Below, in pieces: positions 40,904 through 52,826 of a stretch of 64,000 nt of DNA. The translations under genes and the position numbers were made by a program. Source of the stretch: Vespula vulgaris (lineage: Eukaryota; Arthropoda; Insecta; Hymenoptera; Vespidae); assembly GCF_905475345.1 (NCBI RefSeq), contig NC_066589.1, positions 9,148,501 through 9,212,500 on the forward strand, read 5' to 3'. Positions within the stretch are counted from its first letter, which is position 1. Every line of letters begins with the position of its first letter. The notes below the pieces were generated by a model that was not told where the DNA came from, did no database searches, and saw nothing but the letters and a program-made list of their open reading frames with translations.

Positions 40904-41045
40904 TTGGTAGTATATTCGTATGTATAGAATTGAATGATTTCATTCATATGTAGGTACGTGCCCGAAAGATTAGAATTTTGTAAACGTCTCACGGACAGCA
41001 GCTGTTCCGATGTTATATCCATAAGCCAGCAACTACACCACCGGT

Positions 41046-41150
41046 CGCTGCTGCTGCTGCTGGTGCTGGTGCTGCTGCTAGTGCTAGTGCTGATGCTTGT
41101 GCTAGTAATGGTGCTAATGCTGGTGTTGGTGTTGCTGTTGCCTCTGTTGC
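41046..41150. repeat. Imperfect GCT/GGT trinucleotide tract
   Basis: About 35 trinucleotides of the form (C/G)TG-type with many variants. All three forward frames stay open because of the repeat, giving Leu/Val/Met strings; the reverse gives Ser/Thr strings. No flanking conserved protein was recognised, so I do not call a gene. Confidence 0.85.
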
Positions 41151-41295
41151 TATGGTTTATCGGATTCTTTTCTCCTCTTTTTTCCATTCGCAAAAATTAT
41201 CGCGTTCGAAATAATACCCCGCAGGAATATCTCCTATATTATCCCGTACGCAATCGAATAATAATAAAATGAATATTCGATTACGAATAAATTTC

Positions 41296-41352
41296 ATTTC
41301 GATACAGATAGATAGATAGATAGATAGAGAGATAGATAGATAGATAGATATG
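41296..41352. repeat. (GATA)n microsatellite
   Basis: GATA units with one GAGA interruption. Confidence 0.93.
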
Positions 41353-41844
41353 TAAGTAGATAACGTTTAATATATCTGATATATCACACATCGTTAATTG
41401 CGATTTCGTGACTATATTTCGAGAAAAAAAATTGCTGAATGCGTTTTCCCCGCGCGTGCTCGTTTTCTTTTTCTTCTTTTTTTCCTTTTTTCTTTTTTTT
41501 TTGGATTTTTCCTTCCTCTTTTTTTCCTTCTATCTTTCTTCCTTTTCTTTTATTTTCTTTTTCTTTCTTTTTTTCTTTCTCTCTATCTTTTTCTCTCTCT
41601 CTCTTCTTTTTTTTAAAGTGTTAATGCATACTTCAGTGCCGTCTACACGGAGAGTGTAGTTATCTCGAGTAAGCCGAAAGTTTATCCAATTTCTCGTGCA
41701 ATTCTTTTTCTTCTCTCTCTCTTTCTCTCTCTATTTATTTCGTAAGAGCAGAAAAAAGAAAAAGGATAAGAGAAGAAAAAAAAGAAGATTGTAATAGCGA
41801 CGCAAATAAATGATAAAGACTCTTTCCGTGCAAATGAAAATCTT

Positions 41845-41876
<32 letters not shown>

Positions 41877-42565
41877 CAAACAGACAGATAGACAGAAATT
41901 AAGAGGAACTTAATGGAATTAAAAAAAAAGAGAGAGAAAGCAAGCAAAAAAGAAAAGAAAGAATTCGTTCTTCTATTATACCAATCGATTTCGTTCGACG
42001 TTCTTACGAAACGCGTCCGATGTGACGTGGTACGTCATATATTAAAAAAAAAAAAAAAAAAAAAAGGAGAAAAGAAGGGAAAAAAATAAAAAAAAATAGA
42101 ATAAGAGAATCTAAGAAGATCTAATTTTTTACACGATCGTAAAAGTTCGTCTTCGTTTTCGTTTAAAACGATTTCGTCGTGGTCGCCGTTTCGTCATCGT
42201 CATCGGTCGTCGCCGTAGACGTAGGACATAGACGTAGACGTAAACGTAGAAAATAAAACGTTAGAAGATAGATAACTATGTATGTACATACATACCAATG
42301 GAAGGGGAAACGTACCAATAAAGTATCGCCAAGGGTTACGAAGCACACACCTGTCCGGATCTCACAAAACGAGGAAAACCCACAAATTACACTCGCCATT
42401 CGTGAACGTTGCGAAGTAAGCTTCCCTTCATCCTCTTTCACCGATTTCAATGTAGCCAAAAGAAGAGATATAGAGAAAAAGATAGAAGAGAAGAGAAGAT
42501 GAGAAAATCGTTCTTTCTTCGTTTTTTATAAAAGTGAGAAAAAGAGAGAGAGGAAGGAGAGATAA

Positions 42566-42630
<65 letters not shown>

Positions 42631-42809
42631 AGCCCTTCTTTACTTCTTCGCAACACTACGACACGTCATAGTTTTGTCGATGATTACCGGCTAGCTCGTG
42701 TGCGTGCGCGCGAGAGAGATAGAAAGAGAGAGAGAGAAGTTCGATATCGATTTTCAAAGATTTTCTCCTGCAGAAGAAAACTTTTTAATATATGTAGGTA
42801 TATGTATAC

Positions 42810-42850
<41 letters not shown>

Positions 42851-43019
42851 TATGTATACATACATACATACATACATATATAAATAAAAATTAACGATAG
42901 AGAATTGTAGTTGATCTAAAAAAGAAAAAAGAAATTGGGAAACGAAAGAAAAGACGAAAGCAAAAAAGAATAAATAAATGAATAAAGAAAGAAAGAAAGG
43001 AACGCACGTATAATACAAA

Positions 43020-43390
43020 ACTATAATGTCGCGACGAGTTCGCGGCGATTTCTGTCTCTCTCTTTCTCTCTCTCTATCTTTAGTAAACGAAGCGAAGCGA
43101 GGAATAGAAACGGTATCAACGAGGTTGTCACGACGACTGACCGAACTGACGGCAGAGTGCGACATAACAGCCCTTTGCCGGGTCGACGCATGCGTCCCCG
43201 CCTCCCCGTGCCCAACCCTATTTTCCCACAGACCGTCCTTCCTATGACCGTGTCCATCTTTTCTCCCCACCTTCCCCTTCTCTCTCGTCATCCCAATACC
43301 CTACCTCACCTCACCTCCTCCTATCCTTCCCGATCTCGTGTCTCATTGTTGCACTACTGCGAAATGCAACCGGTGCCGAGAGAACTCGGT
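43020..43390 (-). promoter_or_regulatory. GC-rich island, possible distal promoter
   Basis: This is the least AT-rich, non-repetitive patch in the 19-kb gap. On the minus strand it contains CGTCAGTTCGGTCAGTCG near 43135-43152, two arthropod initiator-like TCAGT cores 9 bp apart. Kazrin needs a 5' exon upstream of 25820 on this strand, so this island is a candidate for its promoter. That link is inference. Confidence 0.3.
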
Positions 43391-44130
43391 CTTCACTTCT
43401 TCTTCTTCTTTTTCTTCTTCTTCTTCTCCTTCTTATTTTTATATTTCTTTTATTTCTCCTATTTCTACTTCTTCTTCTTCTTCCTCTTCTATATCTACTT
43501 TTACTTCTTCTACTTCTTCTATTTCTTCTTCTTCTTCTTCTATTTCTACTTCTACTTCTTCTACTCTCCCTATTCCTTTTTCTACTTCTACTTCTACTTT
43601 TACTTCCACTTGTACTTCTTCTACTTCTATTTCTTCTTCTTCTTCTTCTTCTACTACTACTACTTCTTCCTTCTCTTGCGTCCCCCTTTTTGTATATTCC
43701 CTTTCTGATTTCCTCTTTGAGAAAGGTAGCGAGGAAGTAAGTAAAAAAAGGAAAAAAAAGAGGAATACCATCGTGAGGGTTCTCTTTTTCACTCGTCTAC
43801 CACCTGCGTTGCCTCTGGGATACGGGATTCCTCTACTTTTATCTCTCTCTTTTCCTATCTCTCTCTCTCTCTCTCTCTTTTTTTTCTTTCTTTTTTTCAT
43901 TCTTTCTTTTTCTTTTTCTCTTTCCCTTTTCATCATCCATCTCACCTTAGCCTTTTACTACTTTCCCCGTTTATCCTCATATCATCATTCTCTCTTTCTC
44001 TATCTATTTATCTATATATTTATCTATCTATCTGTCCATTTATCTATTCATCTATCTCTTTCTCTCTGTCTATTTATCTATCTATCTCTTCCTTTGACTC
44101 TTACGTTTCTTTCATCTCGTCTCCTTTTTC
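43391..44130. repeat. Long pyrimidine-rich tract of CTT/CTA/CT units
   Basis: Most of 740 bp on the plus strand is C and T, with TTC, TAC and ATC triplets to about 43670, then CT/TTTC runs and CTAT units to 44100. Long open frames on both strands here (Ser/Thr-rich on plus, Glu/Val/Lys-rich on minus) are repeat translations. Confidence 0.85.
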
Positions 44131-44538
44131 AGCTATTTCCGCGTTTATTTGACTTGTACGATCGTTTCAAATGTATATTTGCATATATATTATATGTATA
44201 TATGTATTATATATATATATATTTATATGTATGTATTTTTCTATATATGTATATATGTGTACGTGTTTTTCGAGGACACTTTGTGTATTACAGGTGACAT
44301 TTTAAATTTCCGTAGTAATTGAAACGTGAATGGTAATACAATACGAACGTTGAAGGATATCTCTTCTATACCTATTAAAAATATGTTATTAGATACATAC
44401 TTTAGATAAATATTGAAAAATTTATTTTAATGTGCGATTGTAATTTTCACGTTCGAAATCACGAATGAATAAATTAATCGTATAAAACGGAATAATCATA
44501 ATCCTTATTTATAGTCTTTTATTTTAATATATATATAT

Positions 44539-44587
<49 letters not shown>

Positions 44588-44882
44588 ATATTTTTGTTTA
44601 TTGTGTTTATTTCATTAATATTTTATTTTATGTTCGTCGTACATTTTTGAACGTATTTACGTACGTACGTATTTATGTATTATACTATACCACCATTTTG
44701 AAATGGAGATCTTCCATGAGAGAATTTGTTATTTATTTAAATTATTATTTTACACGGTCTTTCTTTTTTATCGAAACGCTAGAGACTATCGTCGAATTAA
44801 TTGTTATGTAAACTTTTATTTTGTTTTTAAGATCGGATTATGAAATTCGCTTTACGCTTACAACGTTTGCGACTACGCATAT

Positions 44883-44924
<42 letters not shown>

Positions 44925-44996
44925 TTTGTTTCTACGCATTTTCCTTCCCGTTTGAATCGTTTTTAATTCACCTCATCAATATACATACTTCGATAA

Positions 44997-45162
44997 ATCG
45001 ATAAGAGTCAGTAGTAACATTCAGTGTGTATCTCGATTCATGAATAAAAGAGCAACCATGGCGCCATCTATCTTGAATATTATCAAACAGTTACGTTGAT
45101 TAATTTACAGACCATAGTGTAATATTGTGTAATGTTTTAAAGGAAAATATAATTAAAAAAAA
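44997..45162 (+). promoter_or_regulatory. Candidate LSG1 promoter and 5' UTR
   Basis: ATCGATA (DRE-like) lies at 44997-45003. Initiator-like TCAGT cores lie at 45008 and 45021, about 140-155 nt upstream of the LSG1 ATG. On the minus strand AGATGGCG (CTCF-like) is at 45069-45062. A DRE plus initiator is common in insect housekeeping promoters; use here is inferred. Confidence 0.4.
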
Positions 45163-47602
45163 ATGGGAAAGAAAACTAAAGCGCAGAATTTAGGAAAATC
45201 TTTAATCAGAGATCGTTTTAGTTCTTCGACCGCTAGAAAGTTTCGTGGAGATGTATCGAAGGTAATGATGACATAAAATTTCTGTTTACGATTGTATGAC
45301 TATATTTACAAAAAAAACATGATATTATAAATTAAATAGAGCAACGATATATTATTTATAAAAATCGGTTTAAAATAAAAATGTTTAATATCAATTACGT
45401 ATCGTAAAAAAAAACTGTTGTTTTGACTATTGTAATGTTGAGGTTATCTCGACAAAAATATTGATAACAATTCGATATTGAAGTCGTTGGTGTAATTTGA
45501 TTTTCCTTTTATTTTTAAAGCTACATTCTGAAAATGTTAACGATGGATACGATTGGGCATGTCTTAATCTTCAATCTGTTACGGAAGAAAGCTCTTTCGA
45601 AGAATTTCTTTCGACTGCTGATCTTGCTGGAACGGAATTCAATGCAGAAAAGTTAAACATCAAATTTGTTAATTTACAAGGTCTACCGGGATTATTGAAC
45701 AAAGATGAGAAAAAAAAGGTTTTGGAAGCTCACGAAAAAAATAAAGGATTTCTTAAAATACCGAGAAGACCCAAATGGGATAGTTCTACTACGGGAGAAG
45801 ATTTACAAGCTAGAGAAAAAGAAGAATTTTTAGAGTGGAGACGTGGTTTAGCTATGTTACAAGAAGCAGAGGGTCTTATACTTACACCTTATGAAAAAAA
45901 TTTAGAATTTTGGAGACAATTATGGAGAGTGGTAGAACGTAGCGACGTTATTGTTCAAATTGTTGATGCAAGAAATCCTTTATTGTTCCGCTGTGAAGAC
46001 TTGGAAAATTATGTCAAGGAAATTGATTCTAAAAAAATTAATTTAATTCTTATCAACAAGGCAGACTTTTTAACTGACCATCAAAGACAGTTGTGGGCGG
46101 AATACTTTACAAGCATTAATATGCGAATTGCTTTTTTTTCCGCTAAGTTAGCTGCGGAAAATGAGAAAATTGAGGAAGAATCGAATGAGGATGTTGAAGA
46201 TCCCGTTGATGAGCAGGAAAATGATGATAGTGATGAGAACTCTATAAGTAATGATGAAAATGATGAAAATGATGAAAGTAAAGAAGAGTTATTAGATAAT
46301 GTAATAGAGAATACAGATATAGAAGATGAAGATAATAAAATATCTGAACTTGGAGAAAATAAATCATCAATTAATAATTCTCCAGAATTATTAACTAGGG
46401 ATAAGTTGATTTTATTATTTAGATCAATATATAAAGAAAAAACATATCTGGAAGGGGTTACAACAATTGGTATGGTAGGATATCCTAATGTTGGTAAAAG
46501 CTCTACGATTAATGCATTATTACAATACAAAAAAGTCTCAGTATCTGCTACACCAGGCAAAACAAAGCATTTTCAAACTCTTTTTTTGGATAAAGATTTA
46601 CTTTTATGCGATTGTCCTGGTTTAGTGATGCCGTCGTTTGTTTGTACTAAAGCTGATATGATTTTAAATGGCATATTGCCAATAGATCAAATGAGAGACC
46701 ATGTTCCACCAGTTACGTTACTTGGTACGTTAATGCCTAGATATGTACTTGAAGATATATATGGAATTATGCTACCTATACCAGTAGAAGGAGAGGATCC
46801 AGATCGATCACCAACTGCAGAAGAAATTTTAAATGCATATGGATGTAGGTCTTTATTTATTCGTTACTCTTTTAATAATATAGTTTTAAAACGGAGGAAG
46901 ATTATATATAATCCAATAAATATCATTGCATATATTTGTTTTCAGATAATAGAGGTTTTATGACACAAAATGGGCAACCAGATAATCCACGAACTGCTCG
47001 TTACGTTTTAAAAGATTTTGTAAATGGCAAACTGTTATATTGCGTTGCCCCACCAACACAAAATCAAAATGAATTTCATCAGTTTCCACCTCCGCGAAGA
47101 ATTAAAACAGAAAATACTCACATACCACCTAGAATGGCTCGTGTAATAGGGGGAAGAAAAGCTATGTCTGAAGAATTGGATAAAAAATTTTTAAACCAAG
47201 TATGCAGCGGTGTTCATACTAGAGGTGTTCTTGGAAAATCATCTGGTACACCATGGAATATCAATCATAAGTATGAATTATTCAAAATAGTTACTTTTAT
47301 TAAATAATTATCGTATTTAATATACTTTTAAATAATATAAATTATATTAAACAATTATGTATATACCATACAATCATGTATGCATTTTCTCAAAGCCATT
47401 AGTATTAATGGCAATCATTATCAAATTACAAAATATTTGTTAATTTTACCATTACATCAATTTTAGTGGTGTGGATTCTGTAGCTGGTTCAATGCAAAGT
47501 CTTTGTATCGAGGAAAAACCTTGGAAAAAAATTAATAAGCATTGTAATAAAAAAAAACGGGAAAAGGCTAGAAGATTATATAGTTATCTTGATCAACATT
47601 GA
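45163..47602 (+). CDS. LSG1: Large subunit GTPase 1 homolog (circularly permuted YRG-type GTPase)
   Basis: Cytoplasmic GTPase that releases the export adaptor NMD3 from the 60S ribosomal subunit in late maturation; the insect gene is also called Ns3. Four exons join in phase: 45163-45261, 45521-46848, 46953-47270 and 47467-47602. They total 1881 nt, or 626 residues; the human protein has about 658. The start MGKKTKAQNLGKSLIRDRF is the basic family N-terminus. The GTPase motifs come in permuted order: G4 NKAD (212-215), then G1 GYPNVGKSS (353-361), then G3 DCPG (397-400). Between G4 and G1 is a highly acidic, low-complexity insert of about 90 residues rich in Glu, Asp and Asn. Exon 3 begins at the AG at 46951-46952, not the earlier CAG at 46943-46945, because only that choice restores AYGCRGFMTQNGQPD. 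The C-terminus is a lysine/arginine-rich tail (KKKREKARRLY). Confidence 0.96.
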
Positions 47603-47730
47603 TATGGAAAAATATGATGCACAAATTATGATTTTCCTTAACTTAGGAAATTATTATGTTACAAAGAATGAGTTCTATAACATATAAGTTACTGAATTTA
47701 AGAAAAATGAGCATTCGTTTTCCATCAAAT

Positions 47731-47736
47731 AATAAA
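47731..47736 (+). terminator. Candidate poly(A) signal of LSG1
   Basis: AATAAA lies about 130 nt after the LSG1 stop. A second copy is at 47841-47846. Both precede the SSU72 3' end. Confidence 0.45.
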
Positions 47737-47877
47737 AGAAATTAATCGTCTGTATAATATACACAATCATATATATATATATGTATATAATTATAATATA
47801 TATATATATAATTATATATATATATATATATATATAATATAATAAAGTTAAAATATTTTGTTTTTGTAACTTTCATA

Positions 47878-47883
47878 TTTATT
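47878..47883 (-). terminator. Candidate poly(A) signal of SSU72
   Basis: AATAAA on the minus strand lies about 290 nt beyond the SSU72 stop. With the LSG1 signals at 47731 and 47841, the two convergent transcripts may end within about 150 bp of each other or overlap. An AT repeat (47768-47836) lies between the signals. Confidence 0.4.
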
Positions 47884-48172
47884 TTTATTAATATCTTGCC
47901 AATACATTGGCATCCTATTCCCCAATACAATTCTTTTAACTTGGCGCGCATATCTTCTATAAATTCTATATATGATACAAATGTGTCAGATTTACAAAAT
48001 TTATTTAACCAAAAATGATCATTATTTAAATAGGAAGCACTTATCATTCGTCTTCATTGTTACTCTTAAATCTATATCAGTAAATTCAAGAAACGATATA
48101 ATAAAAATTATATATAGTTTTTTATAATTTATATCGGAGCCTGTGTAATAACGCTTCAAAGGTAGCATTACC

Positions 48173-49231
48173 TTAGTAGAAAAGTACCGTGTGCAAAATT
48201 GTTCTAGCAAATTTCGATTCAAATTCATGCAACAATTCATCTATATCATTGTCTAAGTCTTCGCTATTGGCCAACTGAAATGTGATAAAATATATTATTA
48301 TTCTTTATATATTACTGTCTATCCTTCGTAATTATTGTAGATAAATAATTATATAAATAAATAAATGAGATATAAAAATTGTAACAATTAATAAAAAGAA
48401 AAAGGTTAAAAATACCACAGTGACTAATTCACAGATGAGAAAGGATCCAACTGTAGCTTCTTCGTGATTATCTTGAATATCAAGATTAATAAGATGTACA
48501 GGTTGATTTTCTTCTTGTGTTCTGGATTCCATACATTCAATTACTTGGTCATATACACGTTCTTCGCAAGTTATTAAAATGTCAAATTTTTCTTTCGACA
48601 GTTGGAATCTTTCAGGCTTAGGTTTTATCCGACGATTTCTGTCCAGCATGTGCAACAATCCATTTTGTGTATAACTGATTTATTCGTTAAGGTATTTCAT
48701 TAAAGCTATTTCTACAATATAAACTTAAGAATACAATAATAACAATTTTTTAAATTTTTAGTCCTAGAAAAATATAAAATTATTGAAATTCTAAACTAGA
48801 AATATTTTCGTTAAATCTATCTAAAAGTAATAGAAAAAATAAATATTTCTTATCGGGAAAAGAATAAACATTGCTACGATAAATTGGATACTATTGCTTG
48901 TCCTTGTTTAACAAATCATTATAGATTTCATCATATGTTGTTCCAAAATCATATATGTTAGGACGATCTGGAGCATTTCCTGGTAATTTGACTTTGTCTC
49001 CAGTACCAAAAGATTTAACATTAAAGCCTTTTTTACTGAAAGAATAGTTAATAGATGTTAGTCTTTTTCAAATATATTTAACTTTTTTTTTGTTTTTATT
49101 TTTTTTTTTTTTTTTTTTAAATTCTCCATGTTTCACATAACCTTTTACCTTAGAAAAGCATGCGCTTCCATGCTTCTGTTCATATTACTGGAGCAAATAA
49201 CGGCTACGCTAAGTGAACTAGGGGCCGGCAT
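48173..49231 (-). CDS. Ssu72: RNA polymerase II CTD phosphatase SSU72
   Basis: Nuclear phosphatase that removes phosphate from Ser5/Ser7 of the RNA polymerase II C-terminal repeats and works with the 3'-end processing machinery. Four minus-strand exons join in phase: 49231-49149, 49035-48892, 48674-48416 and 48274-48173. They total 588 nt, or 195 residues; human has 194. The catalytic signature C(X)5R is CSSNMNR (Cys13, Arg19), close to the start as in all SSU72. Further conserved blocks are FGTGDKVKLPG, LLHMLDRNRRIKPKPERFQ, CEERVYDQVIECM, the DIQDNHEEA loop with the general-acid Asp, and the tail ILHTVLFY. The exon 2 donor (AATA|GTATCC) is needed to avoid an immediate in-frame TAG. The gene is convergent with LSG1, with 570 bp between stop codons. 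Confidence 0.97.
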
Positions 49232-49578
49232 TTCAATATTTCAACTAATTATTAATAAAATTTCTGAGAATAACCTAAATTAATAACTAATATTAAAAAA
49301 AATTTTACGCGAATCTTGTTACGTCGTACACATTGATCAATATTACGATAAAACAAGATACAATAAATTACAAATTCGCGTATAAAACAAATAATAAAAA
49401 TTATATAAATATATATATATATATTTATGTGTATGTATACATATATATATATATAAATTAATATGAAAACAAACCAAACAGCCTAACAATATTATTTAAT
49501 ATTTTATTATATAGGTTATCGTCTATTCATGATACTATTCTGCTTCGAATGAGAATGTTTTCAGTTAAACAAACACCC

Positions 49579-49716
49579 TCTACACCAGATGGCGTTGCTG
49601 GAATATGTTAGAAGAGTGTGGCCATGGCATCTGATTGGTCAAATAGACTGGAAGAATCACTTGTCATTACATATGAATTCTTGTTTATGAAATCAAGTGC
49701 GATAAAGTGATTGGTC
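49579..49716. promoter_or_regulatory. CTCF-like element and paired TGATTGGTC boxes upstream of SSU72
   Basis: CACCAGATGGCG (49583-49594) matches the vertebrate CTCF core closely. TGATTGGTC occurs twice, at 49632-49640 and 49708-49716; each contains an inverted CCAAT box. They lie about 350-480 bp upstream of the SSU72 ATG. Function is inferred. Confidence 0.35.
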
Positions 49717-52461
49717 GAAGAGGAAAATGATAGGTACTAGCGGGTATTTAAAATTCGTGTCACGGGAATAATAAATCGGTCGAATTCAACACAAAATCAA
49801 TACGATATACCAATGTATTTTTTCGTCGAGAGCTTTGTAAAAATCAAATATGTTTCTTTCTTGTTAAAATAGAATTTTACAGAAAATATATATACGATAT
49901 ATAAACGAAGAGAACTTTCGATATTCATCAGCATAATATATTTTAATTGGAGATGAATTACGTATATGCATATGCGATATACTGTTGCAGATATCGACGT
50001 AGAGGGATTAACGAAGACGGGGTTGGACGTTGGATTTAGGTGAGGGTGTGTAGATGGCAGGGATAGATGGGATTCTATGGCGATTGGTAATGTGTAAGAG
50101 AAGCTAGTAGAAAGTAGAAAAAGAGCACTCTAACACGTGGCTTTGATAATCGATCGGACACAAGCTGACCCCGAGTTGGAGACTCACGTCGCGACGCGTG
50201 CACGTCGGTGTTCCAAAGGAACGTAGCGGAACCAGAAACAGTATGGCTGGAGGATTTCAGCTGTTTCATGTCAATGTGTGAGTGCTGATGAGTGAGAGAA
50301 GAAAAGGACGATCGTTGATTGCTTTCACATAGAATTTCTACTACGTCTACGTATGTATTCTAAAGTACTTTTTTCAAATTTATATTTAATATATACACAC
50401 ATATATATATGTATATGTATGTATATATATATATAAATGTATGTATTCTGATCTAATATGAATTATTCGCCTATATGATAATCTTTTCCCTATTAATTTC
50501 ATTTTATTAACGTTCTCAACGAAGTATAAAAATCGAATCAATATCGAACATTTTTATCAACATCTTATCGTATATAGATGAAACGATCATTATTTTTGCG
50601 ATATAAAAGGTTGTTTTGCATCGATATAGAAATAACATTCTTAAAAGAAAATAAGAATAATCTTTGTCGAGTAAAAAGAAAGAAAATTATTCTTCTTCAT
50701 TTTTTCGATGACAATGACGGAGTATGTGAAATTGAAGATAAAATTTTGAAATGTTAAAAAAAGAGAAAAGTAAAAGAGGCAGGTTTTTTATGAATCAATA
50801 TTTTTATTGATTAGTAATATTAAATGTATAGGGCATTGAAATTTATTTAATATACGGAAGTTTTTTCTTTTTATTAGCGATGTCATAAAAATGATTACAA
50901 TGGCGTCATCCTAATTGAAGGATGTCCAATGGCCACTAATTTTTGTTCTGCAATTTATTACGATTTTAATGATGAAACGTTAAAATTCTTTCATCGTACG
51001 ACTTCCATCTTTGAAGATCTCGAAATATTTCTATTAATATATATATATGTCTGTATGTATATGTATATATATATATATATATATTACAATTTCTAATATT
51101 TCGATTATAAAATAAAATGAGAAATATTCGAATTCAAATCTTTAATGGCGTTAGCGCGCAAATTGAAACTTGCTTCCGGGTACAAAGAAGGTTAAAGCGG
51201 TTAGCTATCATGTTTTTAAATCCCTACGGTGCTTTTGTATTCATATATCGTATCATTCGTAAAAGTAGCTTCGATGTGATAAGTGAGTCAATACGTTTTT
51301 CTATGATCGATTTTTGTAAATAAGTTATGTCGATAAGTTTCGTGATCCGTGAAGAATTATTTTTATTAGAAAAATATGTGAACGTCTTGGAGAACTCTGT
51401 GTTTATCGAGCAAGTCTTACCAACGTAAATTCTATTTGAAGAATTTGCAGGATCTTAACAAATTTCATGAACGTAAGTTAATTCATTATCAAATATGTAT
51501 ATTTTATTGTGATAAGAAACAAAACATATATGAGTTGTACGAATGAAAGATTGAAAAATGCATTTTATAAATGTCAAAAACAAGTGATCGTGCAGACGTT
51601 AAAAGATTTTCTTTCATATGTTTCTTTGTACGCTTGATAAATATCTAACTTTTATTGATAATTCTCTTATGAGTGATCTATAATGATTCTTGATACCTAT
51701 ACCTAACCTTAAAATTATTAGATATTTCTAAATGTCATGATATCACTGATTAATATTATGATTAAAACAAAGATATTGCTTTTAGAATATCAATCCTTGA
51801 TACGAATAACATTTTTAACGATTAATTTGATACCAAATTAAAATATTTATTTAATTTATGTTATTTCATTTACTATTATATTTCTTACAACATTCACCGC
51901 ATTCTTATTCTGAAAACAATAAAGCCAACAGGTATTCAGTATTTAATCAATATTAAATTGTGTTAACCAATACGTTATATTAAAGCTTTTATATATAAAG
52001 AATTAAGTAAATTATGCGCGTTTATAAATAAGTTACTATAAAATCATATTTATATATAAATCATTTAATATACACATTTCATAAAAATATTTTCTTACAC
52101 AAATATGTTTGTTAGGACAATACGTTTTCTAGGAATATCAAATATCTATAAATAGAAACATATTTATATTGCTTGATAAAAGTATTAGATATAAATAGAT
52201 GCAGAAATTATCTATGATAAAAAAATAAATATAATCATCGTTCTGATTTAATAGCAAATTTATCAGATAGATTTTGTTCTTGTAACTAACACATTTTTGT
52301 CGTAAAATCATTAGTATTACTTTTTCGTTATTTAAAACGTTTATATACACTTACAGACGCAAAAATTAATTTTTGCCAGGAAATTTGTTCGATGGACTTT
52401 ATTTATGCGATTGATCATTTTTTTTTTTTTATCAAGTTTTGAGGAAGTCATTAGCATTACT

Positions 52462-52640
52462 TTGACGTTGTTGAAATCTATAACTATGTCATATTTAATT
52501 ATGACGTTATCGATGAAAAAACATAAAAAGAAAAAAGATAAAAAGTATTATCCTAGCTATCTGAGTCAATATCGATATATAAAATGGTGGTGTCGTCTGT
52601 CGAAATTCTGACGTCATTGGTCAATGCCATGACGTCATAT
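52462..52640. promoter_or_regulatory. Dense CRE/DRE/CCAAT cluster
   Basis: Two perfect TGACGTCA CREs lie at 52609-52616 and 52630-52637, 21 bp centre to centre, with an inverted CCAAT (ATTGG, 52616-52620) between them. A perfect DRE, TATCGATA, is at 52570-52577. Further TGACGT copies near 52463 and 52502, the latter joined to ATCGAT, precede them. The density of full-consensus sites in an AT-rich desert suggests a regulatory element or an unannotated promoter. Confidence 0.5.
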
Positions 52641-52782
52641 AAGTACTTCTCGTATTACTCGTATATTTATTCGTAATATTCGCAAAAAACGTAGATTACG
52701 GATAGGAAATATAGAAGATTTCTAATAAACAATTTTTCGAAGAATTTATTTTCCAGATAAAAATAAATTGCATTTTCTAATA

Positions 52783-52826
<44 letters not shown>

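Larger units (their letters stand above)
25821..44990. other. 19-kb gene-less region between kazrin and LSG1
   Basis: No coding exon can be supported. The upstream kazrin exon starts with a splice acceptor, so at least one more 5' exon and a promoter of kazrin should lie in this region or just beyond. Islands less AT-rich than average occur at 29.1-30.25 kb, 30.4-30.8 kb, 39.7-40.4 kb and 43.02-43.39 kb. The rest is packed with TA, GA/CT, ATT, GATA and other arrays, plus two diverged tandem duplications (34.08-34.52 kb and 35.14-35.53 kb). Long open frames here translate only to low-complexity strings. Confidence 0.6.

Noticed and set aside
40639..41193. Minus-strand frame with a Ser/Thr run then DRWCSCWLMDITSEQLL
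   Set aside because: The Ser/Thr part is a GCT/GGT triplet repeat and the end is CA repeat. The middle 30 residues match nothing I recognise.
43157..44297. Open frame of 319 codons on plus, Ser/Thr-rich then Leu/Ser/Phe-rich, and a Glu/Val-rich frame on minus
   Set aside because: Arises from a pyrimidine triplet repeat, which keeps all frames open. No domain is recognisable.
46081..46560. Open frame antisense to LSG1, Ser-rich
   Set aside because: It mirrors the acidic Glu/Asp codons of LSG1 on the other strand, where conserved GTPase motifs show the true frame.
46943..46952. Earlier LSG1 exon 3 acceptor at the CAG (46943-46945)
   Set aside because: It would put TAA directly after the join. 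Only the AG at 46951-46952 restores the conserved RGFMTQNGQPD.
50075..50269. Minus-strand frame of 64 codons in a mixed-composition patch
   Set aside because: No recognisable family, hydrophobic run at the end is from AT-rich DNA, and no splice partners are evident. The patch may be regulatory instead.
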